Shown here: in pieces, positions 1-12,500 of the stretch
How positions within the stretch are numbered: position 1 is the first letter of the stretch
How the letters are laid out: each line of letters opens with the position of its first letter
Assembly (NCBI GenBank): GCA_013339895.1
Contig: JABACO010000005.1
Location: 5,900,528-5,964,527 of the forward strand
Direction of reading: 5' to 3'
DNA from: Ephydatia muelleri
Taxonomy: Eukaryota > Porifera > Demospongiae > Spongillida > Spongillidae
Length of the DNA stretch: 64,000 nt
Notes under the pieces: model-generated
Told to the model about the DNA's origin: nothing
Database searches by the model: none
Seen by the model: only the letters and a program-made list of their open reading frames with translations
Translations under genes and position numbers: made by a program

Positions 1-3000
1 TTGGTCTTTCACTGTGCTCCTCTCCTTCCACAGCTGCATCTTCTACTGGTTTTTCACCGACAACCCCATCCCCTGAGTGCTGCTGGCCGAACTGATCCTC
101 ACTCGATGACTTCTGAACAGTTCCGTCATTGTCTGAGTCATCTTCATCAGATGTATACCTCACTTTTAATTGATCACTATGTTTCTTCACCACCCTTCCA
201 TTTATCTCCACCAAGTATGAATGCTCACTATTGCACTTTACTACCTTACCAGCCTGGTACCCTTTTCCTGTGATATTCTGCACCCACACATGTTGCCCGG
301 TTGTGAATATTTTAGGTTTTGCATGTTTGTCATGATGTAATTTTTGTTCAATCAAAGCTTTGTCAATGTTCTTCGATACATCTGGCTTCAGCAAATCCAA
401 TTTTGTTCTGATCTTCCGCCCAATCAGTAACTCAGCTGGAGCTCTTCCAGTTGATTTCTGGGGCGTGTTTCTGTATGCAATAAGAAACCTCTGTAATCTC
501 AGCTCCCAATCTGCTGCAGATCCCTTTGATGCCTTCATCCTTTCTTTAAAAGTTCTAACAGCCCTTTCTGCCAACCCATTGGTCTTTGGGTGATATGGCG
601 TCGACTTTGCATGTATGATGTTGTTGGAATAACAAAAGGCCTCAAATTCCTTGGATGCAAATTGTGTTCCATTGTCTGAGACAATGATCTTAGGAACCCC
701 AAAACGACTGAAAATCTCCCTCAGAGACTTGATGGTGCTCAATGTTGTTATGGACTGATGTGCTACAATTTCCAGCCATTTGGAATATGCATCAATAACA
801 ACCAGCCAATACTTTCCTTCAAAAGGCCCAGCATAATCAATGTGAATCCTGGCCCAAGGCTCAGTAGGTGCATTCCATGAGTATAGCAGTGTTTCCGGTT
901 CATTTTGACGATTCTCCTGACATGAGTGACAACGCTTCACATATCTCTCTATGTCTTCATCTATATTAGGCCACCACACATATATTCTTGCTAATGCCCT
1001 CATTGACCCAATGCCTGGGTGACCTTCATGCAACATGTGCAAAATTCTGGCTTGGAGACTTTTAGGTACCACTATCCTACTGTTCCATAGTAGAATGTCT
1101 TCTTCACAAGACAAGAACTCTCTCTTCTCATAAAATGTAAGGTGCTCCTTTGAAATATGTGTTTTATCACTGGGCCACCCAGACTCCATGTACCTTTTCA
1201 CCTTTTGAAGTAAGTGCTCACATTTTGTTTCATTTTGCAACTCTTTCTTTGTTACTGGTAGATCTCCTATCTGTACCTTTAGGAGTGAATGGTTCTGTCC
1301 TATACGTTCCATCGTCGAAAAGCTCAAAGTTTTGACAGGCAATCTAGACAATGCATCTGCTATTACATTGTCCTTTCCCTGAATGTGTCGCAAAACATAA
1401 TTGTAAGTGCTTAATAGTAGTGCCCAGCGCTGAAGTCTGCCAACTGCCAGTTTTGGTATCTCATTCTTTGGACCCAAGATTCTCTCCAACGGCTTGTGAT
1501 CAGAACATAGAATGAATTGTAAACCAAAAATATATTGGTGAAACTTCGTTACTCCAAATATTATAGCCAGTGCCTCCTTGTCAATTGCAGAGTACCTTTT
1601 TTCACGGTCGTCAAGAATGCGCGAGGCAAATGCTATTGGTCTGAGAGTGCCCTCTTTTACTTGATGCATAAGAACAGCTCCTACTCCACTATCACTTGCA
1701 TCCATTTGTAAAATGATTGGTAGTGACTCATCATAATGCACCAAAGTATCATTTGTTGAAATGAGTGTTTTTAATTTCTGGAACAGTGATTCTTCGGCCT
1801 CTGACCATCTCCACTTTGTCCCTTGCCGTGTGAGCTCATACAACCCGCTGCACATTGGGTGTAAGTTTGCAATAAATTTGGAGTAGTAGTTCATTAGTCC
1901 AAGGAATGATCGTAATTCTTTCACATTTGTTGGTCTAGGCATGTCACGAATGGCAGCTATGCGTTCCTCAGTTGGATGTATACCCTCCTTGTCAATGCAA
2001 TGCCCTAAGTAAGTTACCTGTGGTCTCAAAAATCTGCATTTTTCCTTCTTTACCCGAATGTTTGCTTGGCGAAGGCGACCAAAAACCTCATGCAGAAGTT
2101 TCACATGTTCCTCCTTTGTCTTCCCCCCAACGATAATATCGTCGATGTACACTGCAGTCTCTCCAATACCGGCAAGTATTGTGTCCATTGTCTTTTGAAA
2201 AATAGAAGGAGCAAAACATATCCCAAATGGTAGTCGTTTGTAGCGATAATACCCCTTGTGCGTTGCAACCACCATGTACTTCCTTGATTTTTCTTCCACT
2301 TCTAATTGTAGGTATGCATCTGTCAAATCAATAATGGAGAAAACTGTGCTCCCCGACAACTTAACCATGATGTCCTCAAACCTGGGCAAAGGATGTGGAT
2401 CCATAAAGACCTGTTGGTTGATTGTAGTCTTAAAATCTACACAGATTCGAATTGCCCCTGTTGATTTCATTGCAACTACGATTGGTGATGCCCACTCTAT
2501 CGGTGTTACTGTTGTATCAACTGGCTCCAAGATGTTCCGCTTCACTAATCGGTCTAACTCCGCTTCAACTGCTCCTTTGATTGGGAATGGCACGGGCCTG
2601 GCTGAACACACTCTAGGTACTGCTCCTTCCTTCAAATGAACTACTGCTTTGTGACCTACAATTACCCCAGGCTCGTCACTAAACAAGTCCTTGAACTGCG
2701 TTAATAACCCCTCTATAAGACTACCCCCTTGTGTCATGTGATCATTCCTTACATGATGAATAGATACTCCGGGGGGCATCTTAATGTCAAAACTCAGGCA
2801 CCAGTCCAGTCCAAATAATGATGTGTCATCTGTTTCAGCCACCATGACTGAAAGTCGCTTTCTTTTACCAAATGCTTCTACCTCCACCTTAGTTTCGCCC
2901 ATTGTATCCACTGCCACACCAGAATATGCTACTAATGTGCCTGCTGATTTCAGCTTAGGACATCCAATTTGTGACCACACTTTCTTTGTAATGACTGAAC

Positions 3001-4210
3001 ATGCTGCTCCGGGGTCATATAGCATAACTAACGTCACCCCATTTAATGTAACTGATAATTTTGCTGTTCTTCCTTTGATGGCCTGGATATGAATGACATT
3101 AAGGTCACTGCCATTCCCTTGTGATTCGTCTGATGTATCATCTATGCCAGGCTCCACTTCTGACAGTTTGTTTACCTGTTTCTTGTCTCTGATTCTATCT
3201 CCAACTACTGATGCCCTCCCAGACTTAACGCAGACTCTTGCAAAGTGATCTGGACCGTTACATGCTCGACACCTTGTCCCTACAGCAGGACAGCTTTGTC
3301 CTCTACCATGTCTTGGATGCTCACACCTGAAACAGTCCATCCCTCTTTGTAGCTTCTTTTGTGTCCTGTTCCCCTCTTCAACTTTCTTCACTCTACACAC
3401 TTCTGACTTTGTTATTCCGTCCCCTTTTGCCATGCCCTGTAACTGTTGTTGTTGGATCGATGCTTGCTCAAGAACCAAGGCTGTCTCTTCCACTTGTTGT
3501 AATGTAGCCTCATTTGTGGTGTGTCTTCTGAAGAGCTCTTGTTGCCACGCATCGTTATTTATTCCTATTATCAGTTGATCCCGCAAACGTTCACTCAATG
3601 AATCTCCAAATCGACAGTGTCCCGCAATAGCCTTCAAAGAGTTCAGAAACTGCGCTATTTTTTCATCATTTCCTCGGACCCGACTAGCAAATTTTACTCT
3701 CTCAGCAAAAAAACACACACCTTTCAAGTAATGTTTCCAACGTCTCCTTCAACTGCTGATAAGATTTTGTCCCAACCGGATCTGGACAGAAATAGTCCAC
3801 CACTACCTTGAACGCTTCAGGTCCTATCTTTGACAGTAACAAATTCTTCCTCGCATCTGCTGAGTCCTCTCCTGTCCGTAAACCGTGTACCGCTAACTCA
3901 TTTTCAAAACGCTGAATGTAGTAATCCCATTCCTCGATGTTGTTGTCAAACCTGTCAAATCTAAACCTCCGCATCGCCTCTTGTACCGCTTCAGCCATTT
4001 CCACTCTCGTCGCCAATGTAGCGACCCCCGCCAATACTATATGAACAACGTTGACAACTAACAATGATGCTCACACTTACAATTCCTAATTCAAGCCCAC
4101 CCCCCCCCCCCCCTCCCCGATACCGTATGTCTCTATATATACATATAGTTATTATTCCAGTGGTGGGTCTCTCTAGCTTCTCAGAGGCCTAGGATGCCCA
4201 AGTGGTCACA
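1..4210 (-). mobile_element. Ty3/Gypsy LTR retrotransposon, left part outside the window
   Basis: Read on the minus strand, the order is LTR, gag, protease, reverse transcriptase, RNase H, integrase. Gag starts at about 3999 (MAEAVQEAM) and carries a zinc knuckle near 3230-3280. The protease active site lies near 3000-3050. The RT has the YIDD box at 2138-2149 and the RLPFG motif just before it. RNase H, with DASDSGVGAVL and ending at IADALSRLP, covers about 1350-1850. Integrase, with an HHCC finger, IVSDNGTQF and TPYHPKTNGLAERA, covers about 280-1250, and an acidic tail continues to the left edge. Family parts are established knowledge. The element looks nearly whole where visible, with about one break at most. 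The second LTR lies outside the window, so age cannot be judged. Confidence 0.9.
4017..4210 (-). repeat. Putative 5' LTR of the minus-strand Gypsy element
   Basis: On the minus strand this stretch begins TGTGACCACT and ends GGTCGCTACA. It is followed at once by TTGGCGACGAGAGTGG, the leader and primer-site type commonly seen in Gypsy elements, and then by the gag start. It contains a C/G homopolymer near 4100-4112. The inner end is well supported by the leader. The outer end (4210) is a guess, because the partner LTR is outside the window. Confidence 0.5.
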
Positions 4211-4480
4211 CACTAGGAACATCCTGCAACGGTCGATCCCTATAGTTGTTAGCCACGATCCACCTGCTCAGATGGCAAAGATTGACTTTGGAATGATTGA
4301 ACCTCTCCACCATTCCATCACCCTGCAGGTGATAGGGTGTGGTAAGGCTTTTCTTCACCCCAGAAGCATCCGGTGTGCTCTGAACAATGCTGCTTTCAAA
4401 GTTCCGACCCTGGTCCAAGTGAACGATTTCTGTGACAACGTATGTGCAGAACAGCTTGACAAGTTCAGCTGTGATCCTTA
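4206..4480 (-). mobile_element. Fragment of a second, unrelated Gypsy integrase
   Basis: The minus strand encodes part of a retroviral-type integrase core, with DQGRNFES, then GVKKSLTTPYH and QGDGMVERFN, which are the regions around the second Asp and the catalytic Glu. It differs from the integrase of the neighbouring element at 1-4210 and lies just upstream of that element's LTR, so the larger element may have inserted into or beside it. It is a broken fossil with no LTR or other domain in view. Confidence 0.7.
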
Positions 4481-4709
4481 TGGTTGTCTGGTCTAGTTAT
4501 AAACCTTTGGTAGTGTTAGCACCAGTTGCATCATTGCATTTGATTGTGTTACCGACTTTGCATTACTTAGGCCGAATACAACAGCATGCCATGACTCAGG
4601 AATACAGTCCACTTTATTCTGAGTACGTGCACAGCTTTGCACGTGCTTATACAGGTATAAGACAGCAATAAAGTAACATCATTTATGTGCCCCCGCCTCC
4701 ACTGCCTGC

Positions 4710-5120
4710 TGTAAAGATCGACACGTGCAACCTGCCAACGAGCCTGTCTTTCTGTGAGGGTTGAAGTGGGTTATGGCTTAGCTAGGGACCATATCAACTC
4801 TCGTCCTGCAGACATCCTGGTTCAGTGGTGAGGCAGAGGAAAGCCAGCAGCCTTCGATGTTACAGTCACTTCACCCCTTACCCTTGTATCCCTGATCAAT
4901 GCCAGTGCATCTGTGGGGGCAGCAGCCTATGCTGCTAAATGTAGAAAGCATGCAGCCAACGACACCAGGTGCCATGAGTTGAGATGAAAGTGTATCCCCT
5001 CAGCTGTGGAAACATATGGCAACTGGCGGAAGGAGGCTCATGATCAGAGTGTATTGTCCCAACTTGCTTCTCTGCTTGCCATCAGCCAGGCCATTTATAA
5101 AACACATAAAATTAGCTAAC
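4710..5120 (+). mobile_element. LINE 3' tail fragment with restriction-like endonuclease motif
   Basis: The plus strand reads VEVGYGLARDH, RPADIL, AFDVTVTSPL and RKHAAND. This is the same protein tail as the 403-residue reading frame at 30838-32049 (minus). The RPAD plus downstream Asp pattern resembles the PD-(D/E)xK endonuclease that follows a CCHC finger in R2-like LINEs; that family reading is inference. Several stops interrupt the frame, so it is a dead 5'-truncated copy. Tail similarity ends near 5110 in AT-rich DNA. Confidence 0.65.
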
Positions 5121-6139
5121 TCTTTATAACTTATTATTGTTGAAGTCAAAAACATGTACCACTTTTCATTTTGTTACTGTTAAAATGTTATAATTACTTT
5201 GTTGAACTACATACACTTAACTATATAAATCACAAATCCAAAACCAAAAGGTGCAGAATGTCCAAGAGAAAGAACAGTTTGGGACAAAGTATCATCCATG
5301 CAAGAGAGGTCTTTGTCAAAACCAAAACCACATCCTTTCGCTAGCGTATCCTTTTTCAGTGCAGTGGTACTTTCAGGGTTTCTGAGTCAGAAACCCTGAA
5401 AAAATGTAGGCCAATGGAAATGCGAGGATAAGGAGCGGAATCTTAAAAACTTTGTGGCATTGGCTTAGCTGAATTTGTTTGCTGGCTGAGGTGTATAGGT
5501 TTTATTCAGAAGAAGTTTGAAAATAATCACAATGTATCATGCAGCATTGGAATTCATTAGCAGAGGCGGTAGTCAGGGATACAGATGAATGGCAGTCATC
5601 TTGTATATGATCAACTTTGTTACATGTAGATGCAGCTATAGATACTTTTGGTATCTTCGCCGTACAAGTAAATCCAAACGTGGCTAACGTCACCCTGCAT
5701 GCATGATATCGATCCAAATTAAATAATTGAGATGATTAATTAATTGAATAAACGGCTATCAGATTTATACATATAGCTAGCATTCGCCATGTATTTCACT
5801 TCAAAATAGCGTTCGACAACGAGGCACACAGGCTGCTAAATGCATCTGCATGTGCACACATTCGCACAGATTATGTTGATATCAGTAGGGGGCCGAGCGG
5901 TTCCGTCATTGTACAAACCTAAATCGTTAGGGTGGCCAACCCCCCTAGCTCCGCTACTATCGACCATTGATTTCTTCAAAAACGGTGCAATGCCGACTGG
6001 ATGGAAGTTGGCACCACATTCCTCAGCACCACATTCCACACTAATTATCACAAATACTTGCCGTGCGGCTAGGATAGCAATGAATATAATTAATTGATCT
6101 AATTTTGAACGATGCGATGGTCTAGTAATCAGTCTTTAA
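5121..6139. other. AT-rich non-coding stretch
   Basis: No reading frame here resembles a known family. The only structure noted is the perfect short palindrome at 5371-5401. Confidence 0.5.
5371..5401. repeat. Perfect 15-bp-arm palindrome
   Basis: TTTCAGGGTTTCTGA is followed by a single G and then by its exact reverse complement. The loop is one base, so this would extrude as a tight cruciform. It could be a terminal scar of an excised element, or chance. Confidence 0.7.
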
Positions 6140-6935
6140 TCCTAACCAAATAAGCGATATTCTAGTAATCCTGCACCGCAAAAGCATCTCCTGAGGTCTG
6201 TGTCACACATCTGTACATGTGTCATGGTCGTGACCCACCCCCTCTGAGGACCATGGCTATGTCACACCTGTGAGTGTAACAGGGTGACTAAACTAAGCAA
6301 TGTTCTAGGAATCCTGCATCTCAACAGCATCTCCTGAGGTCTGTGACACACATCTGTGCATGTGTCATGTACAGATGTGTGTCACAGACCTCAGGACATG
6401 CTGTTGAGGTGCAGGATTCCTAGAACATCGCTTAGTTTGGTAACCCTGTAAGTCTCACAGGTGTGAAATAGCTATGGTCCTCAGAGGGGGTGGGTCACGA
6501 CCATGACACATGCACAGATGTGTGTCACAGACCTCAGGAGATGCTGTTGAGGTGCAGGATTCCAAGAACATCGCTTTGTTTGGTCACCCTGTCAGTCTCA
6601 CAGGTGTGACGTAGCTATGGTCCTCAGAGGGGGTGGGTCACAACCATGACACATGCACAGATGTGTGTCACAGACCTCAGGAGATGCTATTGTGGTGCAG
6701 GATTCCTAGAACATCGCTTAGTTTGGTCACCCTGTCAGTCTCACAGGTGTGACATAGCTATGGTCCTCAGAGGGGGTGGGTCACAACCATGACATATGCA
6801 CAGATGTGTGACACAGACCTCAGGAGATGCTGTTGAGGTGCAGGATTCCTAGAACATCGCTTAGTTTGGTCACCCTGTCAGACTCACAGGTGTGACAAAG
6901 ACATGGTCATCTAAGGGGGTGGGTCACGGTGAAGA
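6140..6935. repeat. 143-bp minisatellite with an inverted block
   Basis: The unit contains CAGACCTCAGGAGATGC, GTGCAGGATTCCTAGAAC and GAGGGGGTGGGTCAC. About four units run in one direction from about 6370 to 6935 at 143-144 bp spacing. One and a half units run in the opposite direction from about 6140 to 6369, so the two blocks meet head to head near 6366-6370. No coding sense was found. Confidence 0.85.
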
Positions 6936-7193
6936 TGTATGCAGCTATGAGACATTGCTCTTTCCTGTACACAAACCAAATCATTGGAGTCTACTGGTGA
7001 ATTGAAGTTTGGTACATAATTTGATTAGGAGATTATACCTTATGACGGAAATACTAGGCACAATTCATTCAAAGCATTGATTCAATGCACTGCTCTGATG
7101 ATGATGCAGTCAGTTAACAGGCAAAAAACATTTTCCTGACAGATTAGCACCCAACTGGAACAGGCAGTAGAAACGGTGGGAAAAAACTTCCCC

Positions 7194-7452
7194 TGCTTAC
7201 TTATAGTCATGACTCTGCAGTCCCACAGAGTTTTATTGTTACTGAACAAGAGATCCTGGTAGAGAAGCCAACTTGTTGGGAGGCTATCAAGTGTTTGTAT
7301 GGAGCATACTTTGCCTTCAATATACAGTATCCTAAATCTCCTCTAGCATTCCTTACATTTGGACAGTTCTATCTTCTAGACATCCGGGATGATCAGAAAA
7401 TACCCATCTTAGCTGTTTGTGTCAAGTCAACACTGGATCAATTACTGTAACT
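7194..7452 (+). pseudogene. Coding remnant, C-terminal end of an uncharacterised protein
   Basis: One plus-strand frame reads SFIVTEQEILVEKP, then CWEAIKCLYGAYFAFNIQYP, and ends at a stop after STLDQLL (7447-7449). The pattern of hydrophobic residues before FNIxYP resembles the last 60 or so residues of an uncharacterised protein family that I recall as multicopy in cnidarian and fish genomes; that link is from memory and is weak. No start, splice site or upstream domain was found, so this is probably a relic exon. Confidence 0.35.
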
Positions 7453-8039
7453 GATCATTTTTGCTGTACACTGACTGAGTGCTTATTCCTTTTGCCATTT
7501 TGACTCATGTTACTAATTGTAAATGCGTACCAAATGCATCTTTTATGTCATGCTACACCGCCAAAAGTTATAGTACTTATTGAGTCTTGTTAACGTAACA
7601 GTATGTGAACAGATTGGTTGTGTTGGTCGTTAGTGTGTATCTTGTACATTGTAGTTTTAGTTTGCTTGCCACATTTTTTTATCTGCTCTTCCTTGTTACT
7701 CTTATTAAAGCGTGTGTGGGTTACCCTTAGTTTATGGTGCTCTATCTATTGTATATGTTTGTGTAAGATAATATAGATGTGTACCACTACATGGCGTGTT
7801 GACAAGCAGGTGAATGGGAGGGAGAGGCTATAGTGAAAGTGGGAGGGAGAAGCAAGTAGTCAGAGAGAGAGAGGGTTGGGAACACAAATTGGTAAGGGTA
7901 GAGACAACAGAGAAAAGTCCCGATGCAGACAAGGTTTTAGAGGGGGAGGAGTTGGCTGTTGGGACCACCGAGTGATATTGCATTTTGTAAGTTAACTCAA
8001 TAATCTTGCACATAGGCTAATATCCTTCATATTTCCACA
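7453..8039. other. No gene seen
   Basis: Mixed unique DNA with a purine-rich GAGAGAGAG stretch at about 7865-7875. Nothing recognisable on either strand. Confidence 0.5.
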
Positions 8040-8840
8040 GCTATCCTTTTACATCATCAGTGGTTGCCATGGAGGGAATCATGTGACTTGGACCAGACTG
8101 GTTGCCATGAAGATCATGTGATGTACCTGTAGGGTTTTGTTTCATTGTACCCAGGCACTCCTGAAGGCTGTTTACCCTTTCAAAGGTGGAGTATCATGTG
8201 ACTTGGATGTGTGTGGTCTCCACGCAGATCATGTAGTGAGTGTGATCTCATCGAGAGGTGAGTCAATAGCTGGGTGGAAGGCACTCTCGAAGGCATTTAC
8301 ATCAAAGATCATCAAAAGGTTGCTTGCCATGGAGGGGGTCATAGGGACCAGTCTGGTTGCCAATGAAGATCATGTGATGTGCCGGGTAGGGTTGTGTTTC
8401 ATTGTATAACAGGCACTCCTGAAGGCTGTTTACCCTTGTACATCATCAAAGGTTTGGATGTGTGTGGTCTCCATGGAGATCATGTGACGGGTATGATCTC
8501 ATAGAGAGGTGAGTCAATAGCTGGGTAGAGTTTCATTTTTGTACACAGGGACTCCTGATGGTTGTTTACCCTTGTACATTATCAAAGGAAGGGATCATGT
8601 GACTTGGATGTGCGTGGTCTCCATGGAGATCATGTGAGGGTGTGATCTCATCAGAATGTGAGTCAATGGCAGGGTACGTGGGGTTTCACTTTTGTACACA
8701 GGCACTCCTGAAGGCTGTTTACCCTTGTACATCATCAAAGGTTGCCATGCAGGGGATCATGTGACTTGGACCAGACTGGTTGCCATGAAGATCATGTGAT
8801 ATGCCTGTCAATACCGGGCAGGGTTTTGTTTTCACATGTC
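8040..8840. repeat. Irregular tandem repeat, units about 135-260 bp
   Basis: Recurring blocks are ATCATGTGACTTGGA, GGTTGCCATGAAGATCATG and GCACTCCTGAAGGCTGTTTA. The last recurs near 8157, 8416, 8551 and 8705, so spacing alternates between about 135, 154 and 259 bp. The units are mosaics of two or three sub-blocks. No coding sense was found. Confidence 0.8.
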
Positions 8841-9589
8841 ATTTACATACCTTTGAATAACTTTATCGGTAGTACTCTTTCGATGGCCACGAAGGGTACG
8901 CTTAGCCTTCCCGTAACGTACTCTCTTCGCCAAGCGAGAGATTCATGACTCTCTCAATAACGTTGCCTTTTAGCGGACCGTTTCTTTTCTGACCTGCTTG
9001 ATACCGGTTGCTTACGCGTTCCTTCTTCTAAGCCATGAACTAATAATAATTATCCCAGATACAAATTTACATGCATACTGTACATGCACGCCCGCCCCAT
9101 ACATGCAAGTACAAATAAAAATACATGTTAGCATTACCATATCGACACGTGTACGAACAGACAATTAATCCTACGCCGCCACTTTATTCCAAGATGTTTG
9201 TTGCAGAAATAATGGCCAGTTAGTATACTTGTACTGTTACGCTTAGCATTTCCTCACAAAATAAGCATGATTATAAAATTTGCAGAACGTCAGATAATAA
9301 TGGAAAGGAGAGCCACAATCATAAATACAAAATGCAGGGTTTCGCATCTCTGCTTCGCAGTGTTGCATGCACTCGCAGACCCCGGAGCATGTGTTGCATT
9401 CGTCGTAGATGAACCGCCAGTTTGTGCTGAATTCATTGCTAAACACGTATAGATGGAAAGACAGTGATAATTAAAGCAGAAGGTTAGATTTCTTTTACTG
9501 CATGCATTGTTAATAACCATTATTATATTCACTGTAGGATAAAATTAATGGTCAAGCCTCAAATGGGATCCATTCAAAAATCGTACTAA
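8841..9589. other. Unique non-coding flank of the CACAG element
   Basis: AT-rich sequence without a convincing reading frame. It ends with TAA at 9587-9589, the left target duplication of the element that starts at 9590. Confidence 0.5.
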
Positions 9590-12500
9590 CACAGCAATTC
9601 AGGGCTTTGATTCCGGGCCCGTGACAGCACGCAATATCACCCGGAAGAGCGTGCTTTCGAATTTTGCGCGCCATGTGCTCTCGAAATCGTGAGTGGACCG
9701 ATATCATACGAATGATTTCTCGGTCCCGGAGGATAATTCTTATGCGCACGGGGTAATTCGCGATCTACATCGTGCGTGAACGTGCAATTTTGTACGAGAT
9801 CGAGGAACGCACCGTGTACCCGCAATTGATTATCGATCGTATGACGTAGCGGGTTAAATATTCCAGTTATATTATTATTATTCTACATGTGATTAATAAT
9901 AGTTAAGGTTCAAAAAAATTTAATTTGTTTCGAAGTTACAAAATAACAAAATAGAAAGTTGTCTTGATAGAGAACTGGGATAAAACCTTGTTCATAGTCT
10001 AAAAGAAAGCAGAACAGAAACACCACTTCGATAAATACATGGCCTTACCTCCCAACATTCGACGGTGAAGTTGTAACATTTGATTTCCACAGAAACCTTT
10101 CTGAATAGTTCAGTGCTGTCAAAGTGAATACCCATAGAACATACCGCCCTCTGTGCGGAAGGAAAAGGATAACAAAAAGCGACGTACTGTTACATCGCGT
10201 ACATTTTAGCGCTCTTGTTCAGCCACGATATTGCAGGTAGATCAAGGAATACACTTTTCAGCCAAGTACAGAACACCATTATTCTGTTCCTGACATTTCA
10301 CTATGGGAAAGCAAACAAGGTGTCGCACAAAATACGTATCTGACAGCTCACCTCGCTGTGTATAGCGTAGCTGGCCGTTCTTATTAACCAACAACCTGCC
10401 TGAATCGCTTCGCTGAACGTTATCCCTTTCCTGACAAGCAAAGCTTTCAATTCAACTAAAGGTAACTCACCTGGCTTTCGTATGACGTTTTTGGTATAAA
10501 ATGACACCTCTTTGACTAACAGTGGACGATGTAGTGTTCCACAGTTGTCATACATCCTGAAAAAAAACATTCTGTGAGCATGCAACTTACTCGCTCAACA
10601 CTTACCGACGGGAGACGAAAATAATCACCACGTGATTCAGGGCGCTGCTATATTATACCGAAGCGCATGCGTTGTCATAATATGTAACCACTCCTTGTCC
10701 GTTATACAGTTTTAGTAACAGCGATCGCAGTGAGGTATTTATATGCCAGCAAGACATGTCTATATGTAATGTAAGGTTGAGATGGCTAAGGCAACATCCT
10801 CATGCAGCTTTTGTAAGGTTGATACAATAAGCAGACATGAGAGAGAACTAGGTTCATTCTAGACATAGATTGTTTACGTACCCCGCCTCTTTATAATAAG
10901 TATCATCACGCTGCAGAACCTAAACAAAATATTGCCTCCAATGCAAGCTTTAAAAAACATCATTTTCATAAATAACACACAAACGCAATTAGTAGCATTA
11001 AAAAAAAAACCAAGTCAACAATATGATAAGCAATTCATACACATGATTGGTGAAACTGGATTCTTAATGCATTTCTGGTGAGTGCTGCAAGTCACTTATA
11101 ATTAGAAGACCACTGGGGTGAGGCCTCAGACCAATGTGAAGCTTACTGGACAAACCTTGCTTCACATAAAGTAAAATGTATAGAAGCACACGTAAATATG
11201 TTTATCGGGTAACTAGAGGCAAACGGCTTACCAGACTTAGCCACACCCTTCAGAATCACGTGACCCCAAGAGGACCTTTGGGGTGAGGCCTCACACAAAT
11301 GTGAAGCTTACTGGACAAACTTTGCTTCACATAAAGTAAAGTGTATAGAAGCACATGTAAATATGTTTATCAGGTAACTAGTGGCAAACGGCTTACCAGA
11401 CTTAGCCACACCCTTCAGAATCACGTGACCCCAAGAGGACCTTTGGGGTGAGACCTCACACAAATGTGAAGCTTACTGGACAAACCTTGCTTCACACAAA
11501 ATAAAGTGTATAGAAACACACGTAAATATGTTTATCAGGTAACTAGAGGCAAATAGCTTACCTGACTTAGCCACACCCTTCAGAATCACGTGACCCCAAG
11601 AGGACCATTGGGGTGAGGCCTCACACAAATGTGAAGCTAACTGGACAAACTTTGCTTCACATAAAGTAAAGTGTATAGAAACACACGTAAATATGTTTAT
11701 CAGGTAACTAGAGGCAAACGGCTTACCAGACTTAGCCACACCCTTCAGAATCACGTGACCCCAAGAGGACCATTGGGGTGAGGCCTCACACAAATGAGAA
11801 GCTTACTGGACAAACCTCACATAAAGTAAAATGTATAGAAGCACATGTAAATATGTTTATCGGGTAACTAGAGGCAAACGACTTACCAGACTTAGCCACA
11901 CCCTTCAGAATCACGTGACCCCAAGAGGACCATTGGGGTGAGGCCTCACACAAATGTGAAGCTTACTGGACAAACCTTGCTTCACATAAAGTAAAGTGTA
12001 TAGAAACACACGTAAATATGTTTATCAGGTAACTAGAGGCAAACGGCTTACCAGACTTAGCCACACCCTTCAGAATCACGTGACCCCAAGAGGACCATTG
12101 GGGTGAGGCCTCACACAAATGTGAAGCTTACTGGACAAACCTTGCTTCACATAATAGAAAGGGTATAGAAACACACGTAAATATGTTTACAGGTTAACTA
12201 GAGGCAAACGGCTTACTAAACTTAGCCACACCCTTCAGAATCACGTGACCCCAAGAGGACCTTTGGGGTGAGGCCTCACACAAATGTGAAGCTAACTGGA
12301 CAAACTTTGCTTCACATAAAGTAAAGTGTATAGAAACACACGTAAATATGTTTATCAGGTAACTAGAGGCAAACGGCTTACCAGACTTAGCCACACCCTT
12401 CAGAATCACGTGACCCCAAGAGGACCTTTGGGGTGAGGCCTCACACAAATGTGAAGCTTACTGGACAAACCTTGCTTCACATAAAGTAAAGTGTATAGAA

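Noticed and set aside
9637-9825. Conserved 62-residue frame (also 52268-52456 and 63149-63337)
   Set aside because: Conservation follows from the shared transposon end; the nucleotide sequence is equally conserved outside the frame and the peptide has no recognisable domain.
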